This document shows, one piece after another, positions 1 through 9,035 of a DNA stretch of 13,341 nt. Every line of letters starts with the position of its first letter. Position 1 is the first letter of the stretch. The translations under genes were made by a program, and so were the position numbers. Under the pieces are notes generated by a model. It saw only the letters and a list, made by a program, of their open reading frames with translations, did no database searches and was not told the DNA's origin. The stretch spans positions 1 to 13,341 of the forward strand of contig JBAZCN010000089.1 of NCBI GenBank assembly GCA_041655035.1. The letters are read 5' to 3'. This DNA is from NAT127 sp041655035. Lineage in GTDB: Bacteria; Pseudomonadota; Gammaproteobacteria; Pseudomonadales; Porticoccaceae.

Positions 1-617
1 AGCACAACGGTTTGCCCGGCCTGCAGCTGCGCCTCCACGTAAAGCGTCTCGGCAAAGGTCCTGACCGGCGAGGTCGCGCCATAGGCGCTGCCCATCATCA
101 CCCGCATCGGCACATCCTCGACACTGACGGTGGGGATATCGGCCGCCGGGTAATGATAAAAAGCCGGCTCGATTTCCTCGTCGGATTCCGGCAGGGCCAG
201 CCACAGCTGCAAGCCGTGGAGGCGATGGCTACCGGCGCTGATCTCGGGACGCTCCCGTTCGGAATGGACGATGCCGCGACCCGCCACCATCAGGTTGATA
301 TCGCCGGGGCGAATGGGCTGCGCGCTGCCCAGGGAATCACGGTGAAAGATTTCGCCCTCGAAAAGATATGTCACTGTGGCCAGATTGATGTGGGGATGCG
401 GCTTGACGTTTATGCCCGTGCCTGCCGCGAAGTCCACCGGGCCCATATGATCAAAAAATATCCAGGGCCCGACCATTTTCCGCCCGGCAGTGGGCAGCAC
501 CCGGCGCACGGAAAGGCCGCCCAGGTCCCTGTCGCGAGGCCGGATGATCAGTTCGATGCCCCCGCAACCCGGGGAAAGGTCGCACTGTCGTTCAATTTTC
601 TGGGTGTCGTTGCTCAT
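1..617 (-). CDS. Pirin family protein (3' end cut by the window edge)
   Basis: This is a canonical pirin, a bicupin with a mononuclear iron in its N-terminal cupin. Family members act as redox-sensing cofactors or as quercetin 2,3-dioxygenases; its substrate here is unknown. I translated the minus strand from the ATG at 617 and obtained 205 codons with no stop before the edge, so roughly the last third of a usual 280-300 residue pirin is missing. The hallmark PWIFFDHMGP lies at residues 51-60. The metal ligands are all present: H74 and H76 in PHPHINLAT, and H118 and E120 in GRGIVHSE. The start is supported by GGAGG five bases upstream. It begins 16 bases after the stop of the other pirin gene, so the two are almost certainly co-transcribed. 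Family assignment is firm; enzymatic activity is inference. Confidence 0.93.
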   Translation of the reverse strand, partial: MSNDTQKIERQCDLSPGCGGIELIIRPRDRDLGGLSVRRVLPTAGRKMVGPWIFFDHMGPVDFAAGTGINVKPHPHINLATVTYLFEGEIFHRDSLGSAQPIRPGDINLMVAGRGIVHSERERPEISAGSHRLHGLQLWLALPESDEEIEPAFYHYPAADIPTVSVEDVPMRVMMGSAYGATSPVRTFAETLYVEAQLQAGQTVV

Positions 618-633
618 TTCGGCCTCCGACTTT

Positions 634-1341
634 TCATGGGCTGTCAGCCATATCGAAGAGCAGGAACTCCGCCGTCGACATGGCGCTCAACGCGATGCTC
701 CCGTTGTGCTGAATGACCACACCATCACCTGCCGACAGCGCCTCGCCATCCACCCGCGGGCCGCCGCGCACCAGCTGGAGCCAGATTTTGCGCTTCCCGG
801 AAAGATGGCGGCTGAGCGCCTGGCCGGGGTCGAGGACGGTCGCGTAGAGATCGACATCCTGGTGGATGGTGATCGAGCCCTCCCAGCCATCGGCGGAACC
901 GATCGGCCGCCATTGTCCGCGCTTGTCGGGCTCACTGAAGTGCTTTTTTTCATAGCTTGGCGCAAGATCGCGGCGGCCCGGCAGAATCCATCTCTGCAGG
1001 AAATGCGCGCTTTCCCGCGCCGATGCGTTGAATTCGCTGTGGACGATGCCGCTGCCTGCCGACATGCGCTGGACATCTCCCGGCCGGATCACCGAACCGG
1101 AACCGGTGCTGTCCCGATGCTCCGGGGCGCCGTCGAGTACGTAAGTGATGATTTCCATGTGCTGGTGCCGGTGGGCGTCAAAGCCCCGCCCGGGATGCAC
1201 CCGGTCTTCGTTGATGACACGCAGCGGGCCGAAGCCCATATACCTGGGATCGTGATAATGTCCGAACGAAAAAGTATGCCGGCTGTCCAGCCAGCCGAAA
1301 TCGGCGACACCCCGATCTTGTGCCCGACGAATCTCAAACAT
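634..1341 (-). CDS. Pirin family protein, YhhW-like (possible quercetin 2,3-dioxygenase)
   Basis: This 235-residue cytoplasmic bicupin has the length and motifs of E. coli YhhW (about 231 residues), which cleaves the flavonol quercetin in vitro; the physiological substrate of the family is unclear. The N-terminus (FEIRRAQDRG, then FSFGHYHDPRYMGFGPLRV) is typical of the YhhW branch. The expected metal ligands are present: H57 and H59 in FDAHRHQHMEI, and H101 and E103 in GSGIVHSEF. I chose the ATG at 1341 over an in-frame TTG two codons upstream because GGAGG lies six bases before the ATG but would abut the TTG. The gene follows the outer-membrane factor gene by 81 bases in the same direction and precedes a second pirin gene by 16 bases. 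It belongs to a different pirin subtype from that neighbour, so this is not a recent tandem duplication. Confidence 0.93.
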   Translation of the reverse strand: MFEIRRAQDRGVADFGWLDSRHTFSFGHYHDPRYMGFGPLRVINEDRVHPGRGFDAHRHQHMEIITYVLDGAPEHRDSTGSGSVIRPGDVQRMSAGSGIVHSEFNASARESAHFLQRWILPGRRDLAPSYEKKHFSEPDKRGQWRPIGSADGWEGSITIHQDVDLYATVLDPGQALSRHLSGKRKIWLQLVRGGPRVDGEALSAGDGVVIQHNGSIALSAMSTAEFLLFDMADSP

Positions 1342-1372
1342 TGGCAACCTCCCCGGTCCTGGGCCTGCGATG

Positions 1373-1399
1373 AGTCTAGCAGGTTGCTGAAAATGTCGA
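1373..1399 (-). promoter_or_regulatory. Weak candidate promoter for the two pirin genes
   Basis: Reading the minus strand, TCGACA (1394-1399, five of six -35 bases) is followed after 15 bases by TAGACT (1373-1378, four of six -10 bases). A short inverted repeat AGCA-GGT-TGCT (1378-1388) sits between them. The spacer is shorter than the usual 16-18 bases. The 81-base gap holds no visible terminator, so the pirin genes could equally be read through from the efflux operon. Low confidence. Confidence 0.25.
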
Positions 1400-1422
1400 C
1401 GACTGCCACCGGCTGGCGGAGG

Positions 1423-2838
1423 TCAGCCGGGGTCGGTCACCGACTGGATCACCGGATCGTCGACATCCCAGCCGCCGCCGATGGTGGCGGCCAGCCGTAT
1501 CGTCGCCGCCAGCCGGTCGGCGGTGACATTGACGCCGACCCGGCGCGCACTGAGGGTCAGGTTCTGCGCCGTGGCCACTTCGAGATAGGAGACGAGGCCG
1601 GCGCGATAGCGGTTGGTGGCCACCCGCTCGTTTTCTTCCGCCAGTTCGATCAGGGCATCCTGCTGGCGGGCTTTTTCGGCAAGGATTTGCAGCGTCGCCA
1701 GGGCGTCTTCGACTTCGCGCAGGCTGTCGAGGACGGTCTGGCGGTAAACCGCCACCTGCTCGTCGTACCGGGCGATGGCCATGTCCTTGGTCGCCCGGCG
1801 CTGCCCGCCATCGAACAGGGTCTGGGCAAGCACCGGCCCCACTGACCACACTCGCGGCGGAGCGTCGAACAGGTCGCTGAAACTGCCGCTTTCGACACCC
1901 CCCCAGACGTTCAGGGTCAGGTCCGGCAGCCAGGCCGCCTGGGCCACCCCGATGCGGGCGTTGGCGGCGGCCACCAGGCGCTCGGCGGCCACGACATCGG
2001 GCCGCCGGGCGATCAGCACCGACGGCAGGGTCGCCGGCAGCATCGGCACGGCGGGCAGCGGTTTTTGCTCAGCGAGATCGAATTGCGTCGGGGCGACCCC
2101 GAGCAGCGCGGCGATGGTGTTCTGTTCCAGCGCTCGCTGGTTTTCCAGGTCGTACAACTCGGTGCGCAGCGACTGGCTCTGGGTTTCGGCCTGGATCACA
2201 TCGGAGCGCGAGACGATGCCCGCCTGGTATTGGTTGCGGGTCAGCGCGGCGGAGCGGTCGTAGGCCGCCATGGTTTCGGTGAGGATGTCCCGCTGCCGGT
2301 CCAGCGCCCGCAGGTTGATGTAGCTCTGGGCTACAGCGGCCTGGATGTTGAGCCGCGCCGCGGCGAGATCAGCGGCGCTGCCCTGCAGGCCGGCGCGGTC
2401 GGCTTCCACCTGGCGGCGCACCCGGCCCCACAGATCGGGCGCCCAGCCGATTTCCAGACGGGCGCTGTAGTTTTCGCCGGTAGCCCGGTCGCTGCCGCCG
2501 CTGCGGGTAGCGCCCAGGGTCGCGTCCAGCTGCGGACTGTAGCCGCCACGTGAGAAGCGCCACTGGGCCTCGGCGGCGCGGTAGCGGGCCTCCGCCTGGG
2601 CCAGGGTCTGATTGGCCAGCGCGGCGCGCTCCACCAAGTCGTTGAGCGTCGGGTCGTCGAACGCCAGCCACCAGGCGCCGCTGGCGACCCAGCTCTGCGC
2701 CGGCAGGGTGCGCCAGCCGTCCTGGTATTTGAAGGCGGCGGGCTCGATGGCCTCGGGGCGGACGTAGTCCGGCCCCACGGTGCAGGCGGACAACAGGCCC
2801 ACGAACAGGATGGCGAGCGGTGGCGACACAACTTTCAT
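1423..2838 (-). CDS. Outer-membrane factor lipoprotein of an RND efflux system (NodT/TolC family, OpmB-like)
   Basis: This is the outer-membrane channel that completes the tripartite pump with the MdtA, MdtB and MdtC homologues encoded just upstream. The 471-residue product starts with a lipoprotein signal peptide ending in the lipobox LSAC, with lipidated Cys at residue 19. The NodT-family motif CTVGPDYVRPE follows directly. Two outer-membrane efflux repeats are visible through matching motifs YQAGIVSRSDV (about 204-214) and YRAGLVSYLEV (about 411-421). The conserved RRPDVVAAERLVAAANARIG lies near 278-297. The ATG overlaps the stop of mdtC in ATGA and lacks a good ribosome binding site, which suggests translational coupling. 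In Pseudomonas the same slot after muxC is opmB; E. coli mdtABC instead borrows the separately encoded TolC. The exact orthologue name is inference. Confidence 0.95.
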   Translation of the reverse strand: MKVVSPPLAILFVGLLSACTVGPDYVRPEAIEPAAFKYQDGWRTLPAQSWVASGAWWLAFDDPTLNDLVERAALANQTLAQAEARYRAAEAQWRFSRGGYSPQLDATLGATRSGGSDRATGENYSARLEIGWAPDLWGRVRRQVEADRAGLQGSAADLAAARLNIQAAVAQSYINLRALDRQRDILTETMAAYDRSAALTRNQYQAGIVSRSDVIQAETQSQSLRTELYDLENQRALEQNTIAALLGVAPTQFDLAEQKPLPAVPMLPATLPSVLIARRPDVVAAERLVAAANARIGVAQAAWLPDLTLNVWGGVESGSFSDLFDAPPRVWSVGPVLAQTLFDGGQRRATKDMAIARYDEQVAVYRQTVLDSLREVEDALATLQILAEKARQQDALIELAEENERVATNRYRAGLVSYLEVATAQNLTLSARRVGVNVTADRLAATIRLAATIGGGWDVDDPVIQSVTDPG

Positions 2839-5800
2839 GGCGAGGGATTCATCGTTTGGACAGCATTGTCGGGAGAGCGCAGCACACGCTGGCGGAGGCG
2901 CTCCAGGTACAGGTAGATCACCGGTGTCGTGTACAGGGTGAGTAACTGGCTCACCGCCAGGCCGCCGATGATGGTGATACCCAACGGCCGGCGCAGCTCG
3001 GCGCCCTCGCCAAAACCCAGCACCAGGGGCACGGCGCCGAGCAGGCCGGCAATATTGGTCATCAGGATCGGCCGCAGCCGCAGCAGCGCGGCCTGGCGTA
3101 TGGCCTGCTGGGGAGTCAGACCCTCGCGGCGCTGGGCATCGAGGGCGAAGTCGATCATCAGGATGGCGTTTTTCATCACGATGCCGATCAGCAGGAACAG
3201 CCCCAGCAGGGCAATGAGGCTGAAGTTGATGCCGCTGAGCTTGAGTGCCAGCAAGGCGCCCACCCCGGCGGGCGGCAGCGTGGACAGGATGGTCAGCGGA
3301 TGGAGGGTGCTTTCATAGAGTACGCCGAGCACCAGATAAACTGCCAGCAGCACCCACAGGATCAGCCACGGCTGGTTGAGATTCACATTGAAATCGGGGC
3401 GCCCCGATGCCGGCGCGGTGTGGACGCTGGTGGGCAGCATGATCTCGCCCACCAGTTGATCGATTGCCTGTTCCGCCTCGAACAGGGTGACGCCCGGAGC
3501 GAGCGCGTAGCCAATCCCCACCGAGGCGAACTGGCCGTCGTGGCGAACCCGGTCGTTGGCCATGCCGTAATCCCAGGTGGCGAAGGTCGACAGCGGCACC
3601 CGTTCGCCGTCGCCGGTGAGCACTTCCAACTGCCCCAGCACAGCCGGCTCCTCGGTATAGCGCGGGTCGAGCTCCATCACCACCCGATACTGGTTGAGTT
3701 CGTCGTAGAGCGTAGCCACCTGGCGCTGGGAGAAGGAGTTGTTCAGCACCGAGGCGATGGTCGCCATGTCGATGCCGCGGCGGCGGGCGGCCTCGCGGTC
3801 GATGTCGAGCACCACCTGGCGGGCCTCCTCGTCGCCCACGGACTGCACATCCACCAGTTCCGGCAGGGTCTGCATGGCCTCGGATACCCGTCGCGACCAG
3901 AGCCGGAGGTCCACCAGGGAATCGGAGCGCAGCACCACTTCGTACTCGCTGCGCTGGAATGGCGACGCCAGGTGGATATCCTGGTCCGGCATCAGGAACA
4001 TCATCGCCCCGGGCACCTGCGGGGCCTGCGCCCGCAGCCGGTTGACCACCTCTTGCACGGATACGCCCCGTTCCGCCAGCGGCTTGAGGCTGATGGTGAG
4101 CTGGGCATTGGTGAGGCCGCGACCGCCGCCACTGGTGCCAGTGAGGTGCTCCACCGCCGGATCGGCGAGGATCAGCTGGCGGAACTCTTCGATCTTGGGC
4201 TGCATCACCTGGAAGGAAAAACCGTCATCGCCGCGCACGAAACCATTGATCTGCCCGGTGTCCTGCTGGGGCAGGGTCTCCTTGGGGATGGCCACGTAGA
4301 GGTAGCCGTTGCAGGCGACCACCAGCGCCAGCACCAGCAGGGTCAGCGCCCCGTGGCGCAGCGCCCAGTCGAGGGTATCGGCGTAGGCGCTGCGCAGGGA
4401 GGCGAACAGGGATTCGCTGTAGCGCGCCACCAAGCCCGGCGCAACCGCCGCCTTCCGTCGCAGCCACAGGGCGCAAAGACTCGGGGTCAGGGTCAGGGAG
4501 GCCACCAGGGAAATCAGCATGGCGGCGGCCAGGGTGATGGAGAACTCCCGGAACAACCGCTCCACAACACCGCCCATGAACAGGATGGAAACAAACACCA
4601 CCACCAGCGCGACGTTCATCGCCAGCAGGGTGAAGCCCACCTCCCCCGCGCCCTTGACCGCGGCCTGGTACGGTGAGAGGCCGTTCTCGATATGGCGCTC
4701 GACGTTTTCGAGCACCACGATGGCGTCGTCCACCACCAACCCGGCGGCGACGATCAGCGCCATCAGCGACAGGTTGTTGAGGGAAAAGCCGTAGAAATAC
4801 ATCACCACGAAACTGCCCACCAGCGATACCGGAATCGCCACCGAGGGAATCAATGCAGTGCGGGCGCTGCCGAGGAACAGCCACACCACTATCACCACCA
4901 GCAAGGTGGCGACCAACAGGGTGAACTGCGCCTCGTTGAGAGTGGCGCGAATACCCGGGGAGCGGTCCATGACCACGGTCAGCTCGCTGTCGGCGGGCAT
5001 CAGCGCCCGCAACTGGGGCAGCTGTTCACGAATGGCGTCGATGGTCTCGACGATATTGGCGCCGCTCTGGCGGCTGATCATCAGGGTCACTGCCGGCCGG
5101 TCGTTGTGGAAGCCACTGGTGTAGCGGTTCTCCACCGAATCGGATACCGTCGCCACGTCGCCGAGCCGCACTACCGCGCCATCGCTATGGCGGATCACCA
5201 GGTCGCGGTACTCGGCGGCGGTGCGCAGTGGGTCGCTGGTGCTCACCCGCCAGCGGTGCAGGTCGTCCTCGACGACGCCCAGCGGGCGCAGGGCGTTGGC
5301 CTGGTTGATGGCGCCGCGCACCTCGTCGAGGGCGATGCCGTTGTGCAGCAGCGCGCCGGGATCGAGCTGCACCCGCACCGCCGGCAGGGAGGCGCCGCCG
5401 ACGTTCACTTCCCCCACACCGACGATCTGTGCCAGCTTCTGGGCGAGGATGGTGGAAGCGGCGTCATACAGGTCGCTGGACGCGAGATTGGGCGAACTCA
5501 GCGCCAGCGCCATGATCGGCGCCTGGGAGGGGTTGACCTTGCGGTACTGGGGATTGCCCGGCATCCCGGCCGGCAATTCGCCGCGCACGGCGTTGATGGC
5601 GGCCTGGACTTCCCGCGCCGCCTCGTCGAGGTTGCGTCCCAGCTCGAACTGCAACATCACCTCGGTGGAGCCCTGGTTGCTGCCGGAGGTGATGGCGACG
5701 ACCCCGGAGATGCTGCCCAGCGAGCGCTCCAGCGGCGTCGCCACCGTGGTCGCCATGCTCTCGGGGCTGGCGCCGGGCAGGCTGGCGGTCACCACGATCA

Positions 5801-5930
5801 CCGGGAAGTCCACCTGGGGCAGCGGCGCCACCGGCAGCAGCCGCCAGGCCAGCAGGCCCGACATCACCAGCGCCGCCGCCAGCAGGCAGGCGGCGACGGG
5901 GCGATCGATGAACAGCTGGGCGGGGTTCAC
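2835..5930 (-). CDS. mdtC: RND efflux transporter permease, MdtC/MuxC-type subunit
   Basis: This inner-membrane drug/proton antiporter subunit is 1031 residues long and is expected to form a mixed trimer with MdtB (B2C in E. coli). It has the HAE1-family plan: TM1 near residues 11-30, then LPVAPLPQVDFPVIVVTASL, the porter domain, a TM bundle from about 335, a second periplasmic domain and a second TM bundle to the end. It matches E. coli MdtC better than MdtB, for example in LPQVDFPVI, VGGASLPAVRV and TLYTTPVIYL. The proton-relay residues are kept: D401-D402 in GLVVDDAIVVLENV, K920 in GIVMKNAILM, and the Arg and Thr of RLRPILMT. The start is GTG at 5930, overlapping the mdtB stop in GTGA, which implies coupled translation. 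Pseudomonas homologues are called MuxC. The exported substrates cannot be read from sequence. Confidence 0.95.
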   Translation of the reverse strand: MNPAQLFIDRPVAACLLAAALVMSGLLAWRLLPVAPLPQVDFPVIVVTASLPGASPESMATTVATPLERSLGSISGVVAITSGSNQGSTEVMLQFELGRNLDEAAREVQAAINAVRGELPAGMPGNPQYRKVNPSQAPIMALALSSPNLASSDLYDAASTILAQKLAQIVGVGEVNVGGASLPAVRVQLDPGALLHNGIALDEVRGAINQANALRPLGVVEDDLHRWRVSTSDPLRTAAEYRDLVIRHSDGAVVRLGDVATVSDSVENRYTSGFHNDRPAVTLMISRQSGANIVETIDAIREQLPQLRALMPADSELTVVMDRSPGIRATLNEAQFTLLVATLLVVIVVWLFLGSARTALIPSVAIPVSLVGSFVVMYFYGFSLNNLSLMALIVAAGLVVDDAIVVLENVERHIENGLSPYQAAVKGAGEVGFTLLAMNVALVVVFVSILFMGGVVERLFREFSITLAAAMLISLVASLTLTPSLCALWLRRKAAVAPGLVARYSESLFASLRSAYADTLDWALRHGALTLLVLALVVACNGYLYVAIPKETLPQQDTGQINGFVRGDDGFSFQVMQPKIEEFRQLILADPAVEHLTGTSGGGRGLTNAQLTISLKPLAERGVSVQEVVNRLRAQAPQVPGAMMFLMPDQDIHLASPFQRSEYEVVLRSDSLVDLRLWSRRVSEAMQTLPELVDVQSVGDEEARQVVLDIDREAARRRGIDMATIASVLNNSFSQRQVATLYDELNQYRVVMELDPRYTEEPAVLGQLEVLTGDGERVPLSTFATWDYGMANDRVRHDGQFASVGIGYALAPGVTLFEAEQAIDQLVGEIMLPTSVHTAPASGRPDFNVNLNQPWLILWVLLAVYLVLGVLYESTLHPLTILSTLPPAGVGALLALKLSGINFSLIALLGLFLLIGIVMKNAILMIDFALDAQRREGLTPQQAIRQAALLRLRPILMTNIAGLLGAVPLVLGFGEGAELRRPLGITIIGGLAVSQLLTLYTTPVIYLYLERLRQRVLRSPDNAVQTMNPSP

Positions 5931-8900
5931 CGGGCCCCCGCGACCACGGGCGCCGCGGCCTGCCGGCGCCGGGTGAGGCGATCAAAGAACAGGTAGACCA
6001 CAGGGGTGGTGAACAGCGTCAGCACCTGGCTGACCAGCAGGCCGCCGACCATCACCAGCCCCAGCGGCTGACGCAACTCGGCACCGGACCCGCTGGCCAG
6101 CATCAGGGGCAGCGCGCCGAACAGGGCCGCCAGGGTGGTCATCAGGATCGGCCGGAAGCGCAACATGGCGGCGCGATGAATGGCCTGGCGCGGCGCCATG
6201 CCGAGGTTGCGCTGGGCGTCGAGGGCGAAGTCGACCATCATGATGCCGTTCTTCTTGACCAGCCCGATCAGCAGCACCACCCCGACCACCGCGATCATGT
6301 CCAGCGCCCGCCCGGTGAGCAGCAGCGCCAACAGCGCGCCGACCGTGGCCGACGGCAGGGTGGAGAGGATGGTGATGGGGTGGATGGTGCTCTCGTAGAG
6401 CACGCCGAGCACGATGTACATGGTGACGATGGCGGCGAGTATCAGCCACAGGGTATTGGCCAGCGACGCGCGGAACGCCTCCGCGGCGCCCTGGAAGCGG
6501 CTCTCGATCTGCGCCGGCATGTCCAGCTCGCGCTGTGCCGCCTCGATCGCCGCCACCGCCTCGCCCAGCGAGGCGCCGGCGCCCAGGTTGAAGGAAACCG
6601 TGGTGGCGGGAAACTGCCCCTGGTGATTGATCAGCAGCACCGCCGGCCTCTGCCGGATCTCCGCGACGCTGGACAGTGGCGCCTGCCCTCCAGATCCGGT
6701 GGGGACATAAATGTTGCGCAAGCCCGCGGGCCCGGACATCAGCGCCGGGTCCACCTCGAGCACCACCCGATACTGGTTGGCCTGGGTGAACAGGGTGGCG
6801 ATCTGGCGCTGGCCAAAGGCATTCTGCAGAGTGTCGGCAATGGCCGAGACGCTGATCCCGAGGCGCGCCGCGGCATCCCTGTCGATATCCACATAGGCCT
6901 CCATCCCCCGCTGCTGCATATCGGTGGCCACGTCAGCCAACTCGGGGCGCCGGTTGAGGGCGTCGACGAGGCGCGGCGCCCACTCCGCGAGGCTGGCGCT
7001 GTCGAGACTGGTGAGCGTGAACTGGTACTGGGTGCGGCTGACCCGGTCCTCGATACTCAGTTCCTGGACCGGCTGGAACCAGGCGCTGATGCCCTCGACC
7101 TCCGCGGCGCGCTGGCGCAGCCGCTCGATCACCGTGAATACCGATTCGCCGCGCTCGCTGTGGGCCGGCAGGTTGATGAACATGCGGCCGCTGTTGAGGG
7201 TGACATTGGTGCCGTCGACGCCGATAAAGGAGGACAGACTGATCACCCCCGGGTCTTCCAGCAGAGCCCCCGCCAATTCCTGCTGGCGCTCGGCCATGGC
7301 GGCGAACGAGGTGGTCTGCCCGGCTTCGGTCACTACCTGGATGACACCGCTGTCCTGCACCGGGAAGAAGTCCTTCTGCACGGCGAAATACAGCAGTACG
7401 GTGAGGGCAATGGTGGCGAGCATCACCATCAATGCCGCCGGCTGGCGGTCGAGCACCCAGTCCAGCGCCGCGCCATAGCGCTGGATGACGCGGTTCATCA
7501 GGCCCGGGGCTTCGTCGTCGTGGGCCAGCGGCTGGCGCAGCATGCGGGCGCACATCATCGGCGTGAGAGTCAGTGACACCACCAGGGAAATGGCGATGGC
7601 CACCGCCAGGGTGACGGCGAATTCATGGAACAGCCGGCCCACCACGTCGCCCATGAACAACAGAGGGATCAGTACCGCAATCAGCGACAGGGTCAGCGAG
7701 ATCAGGGTGAAACCGATTTCCGCCGCCCCCTTGAGGGCCGCTTCCATGGGGGAAGCCCCCTGCTCCCGGTGGCGGGCGACGTTTTCGAGCATGACGATGG
7801 CGTCGTCGACCACAAAGCCAGTGGCAATGGTCAGCGCCATCAGGCTGAGATTGTTGATGGAAAAACCCATCAGGTACATGAACCCAAAGGTGCCGACCAG
7901 CGACAGCGGCACGGCGATGCTGGGAATGATGGTGGCGGGGATGCTGCGCAGGAACATGAACGTCACCAATACTACCAGGCCGATGGCGAACAGCAGTTCC
8001 TTCTGCACATCGCGCACCGAGGCGCGGATGCTGTGGGTGCGATCGGTGAGCACGGTGACGTCCACCGCCTCCGGCAGGGTGGCCGTCAACTGCGGCAACA
8101 GCGCCCGCACCCGGTCGGCGACCTCGATGACATTGGCGCCGGGTTGGCGCTGGACGTTGAGCAGCACCGCCGGCTGGGTGTCGGCCCAGGCGGCGAGGAA
8201 ACGGTCTTCGGCACCGTCGATGATGGTCGCCACGTCGCCGAGGCGCAGCGGCGCGTTGTCCTGCCAGGCAATGATCAGCCGGCGGTAATCCTCGACCGAG
8301 CGGATCTGGTCGTTGGCATCGAGCATGGTGCTGCGGTAGGGACCGTCGAAACTGCCCTTGGGCTGGTTGACATTGGTGGCGGCAACCGCCTCGCGCACCT
8401 GCTCGAGACTGAGGCCATAGGACGCCACCGCCGCCGGGTTGACCTGGATCCGCAGTGCCGGGCGCTGGCCGCCGGCGAGGCTGACCATGCCCACTCCGGA
8501 CAGCTGCGCGAGCTTCTGCGCCATGCGGGTGTCCACCAGGTCGTGGACCTCGGGCAGCGGCAGCATTTGCGAGGTGATCGCCAGGGTGAGAATGGGCGCA
8601 TCCGCCGGGTTGACCTTGCGGTAGATCGGCGGCGTCGGCAGGTCGTTGGGCAGCAGGCTGTCGGCGGTATTCATCGCCGCCTGCACTTCCTGCTCGGCGA
8701 CCCCGAGATCCACTTCAAGGCCGAACTGGAGAGTAATTACCGAAGCGCCACCGGAGCTGGTGGACGACATCTGCTTGAGCCCCGGGATCTGCCCCAGGTG
8801 CCGCTCCAGAGGCGCGGTGATGGTGCGTGCGGTGACCTCCGGCCCGGCGCCGGGCTGGAAGGTAAAGACCTGGATGATGGGGTAATCCACCTGGGGCAGC

Positions 8901-9007
8901 GCCGCTACCGGCAGCAACCGCCAGGCGAGAATACCGGTGACCAGGAACGCCAGCATCAACAGCGAAGTCGCCACCGGGCGGAGAATAAAGGGCCGCGACA
9001 GGTTCAT
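5927..9007 (-). CDS. mdtB: RND efflux transporter permease, MdtB/MuxB-type subunit
   Basis: This is the second RND permease of the pump, 1026 residues. Its N-terminus FILRPVATSLLML, the segment GLKQMSSTSSGGASVITLQF (about 76-95) and IATGFVVDDAIVMLENV are distinctive of MdtB. The proton-relay residues are present: D401-D402, K919 in LVKKNGIMMVDF, and the Arg and Thr of RFRPILMTT. The frame stays open a further 166 codons upstream, but that stretch overlaps mdtA and reads as low-complexity antisense-like protein. The true start is the ATG at 9007, where homologues begin, with AGGTG about four to five bases upstream. It lies 28 bases after the mdtA stop. In E. coli B2C trimers, mutational work has assigned MdtB the main role in proton-driven conformational change and MdtC drug binding; whether that split holds here is unknown. 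Confidence 0.96.
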   Translation of the reverse strand: MNLSRPFILRPVATSLLMLAFLVTGILAWRLLPVAALPQVDYPIIQVFTFQPGAGPEVTARTITAPLERHLGQIPGLKQMSSTSSGGASVITLQFGLEVDLGVAEQEVQAAMNTADSLLPNDLPTPPIYRKVNPADAPILTLAITSQMLPLPEVHDLVDTRMAQKLAQLSGVGMVSLAGGQRPALRIQVNPAAVASYGLSLEQVREAVAATNVNQPKGSFDGPYRSTMLDANDQIRSVEDYRRLIIAWQDNAPLRLGDVATIIDGAEDRFLAAWADTQPAVLLNVQRQPGANVIEVADRVRALLPQLTATLPEAVDVTVLTDRTHSIRASVRDVQKELLFAIGLVVLVTFMFLRSIPATIIPSIAVPLSLVGTFGFMYLMGFSINNLSLMALTIATGFVVDDAIVMLENVARHREQGASPMEAALKGAAEIGFTLISLTLSLIAVLIPLLFMGDVVGRLFHEFAVTLAVAIAISLVVSLTLTPMMCARMLRQPLAHDDEAPGLMNRVIQRYGAALDWVLDRQPAALMVMLATIALTVLLYFAVQKDFFPVQDSGVIQVVTEAGQTTSFAAMAERQQELAGALLEDPGVISLSSFIGVDGTNVTLNSGRMFINLPAHSERGESVFTVIERLRQRAAEVEGISAWFQPVQELSIEDRVSRTQYQFTLTSLDSASLAEWAPRLVDALNRRPELADVATDMQQRGMEAYVDIDRDAAARLGISVSAIADTLQNAFGQRQIATLFTQANQYRVVLEVDPALMSGPAGLRNIYVPTGSGGQAPLSSVAEIRQRPAVLLINHQGQFPATTVSFNLGAGASLGEAVAAIEAAQRELDMPAQIESRFQGAAEAFRASLANTLWLILAAIVTMYIVLGVLYESTIHPITILSTLPSATVGALLALLLTGRALDMIAVVGVVLLIGLVKKNGIMMVDFALDAQRNLGMAPRQAIHRAAMLRFRPILMTTLAALFGALPLMLASGSGAELRQPLGLVMVGGLLVSQVLTLFTTPVVYLFFDRLTRRRQAAAPVVAGAR

Positions 9008-9035
9008 TCGCACCTGCCCGGCATCAGCGGCGCCA

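Noticed and set aside
490..1845. Plus-strand 451-codon open frame across the pirin and outer-membrane factor genes
   Set aside because: It spans two well-supported genes and their spacer on the other strand and shows no recognisable domain.
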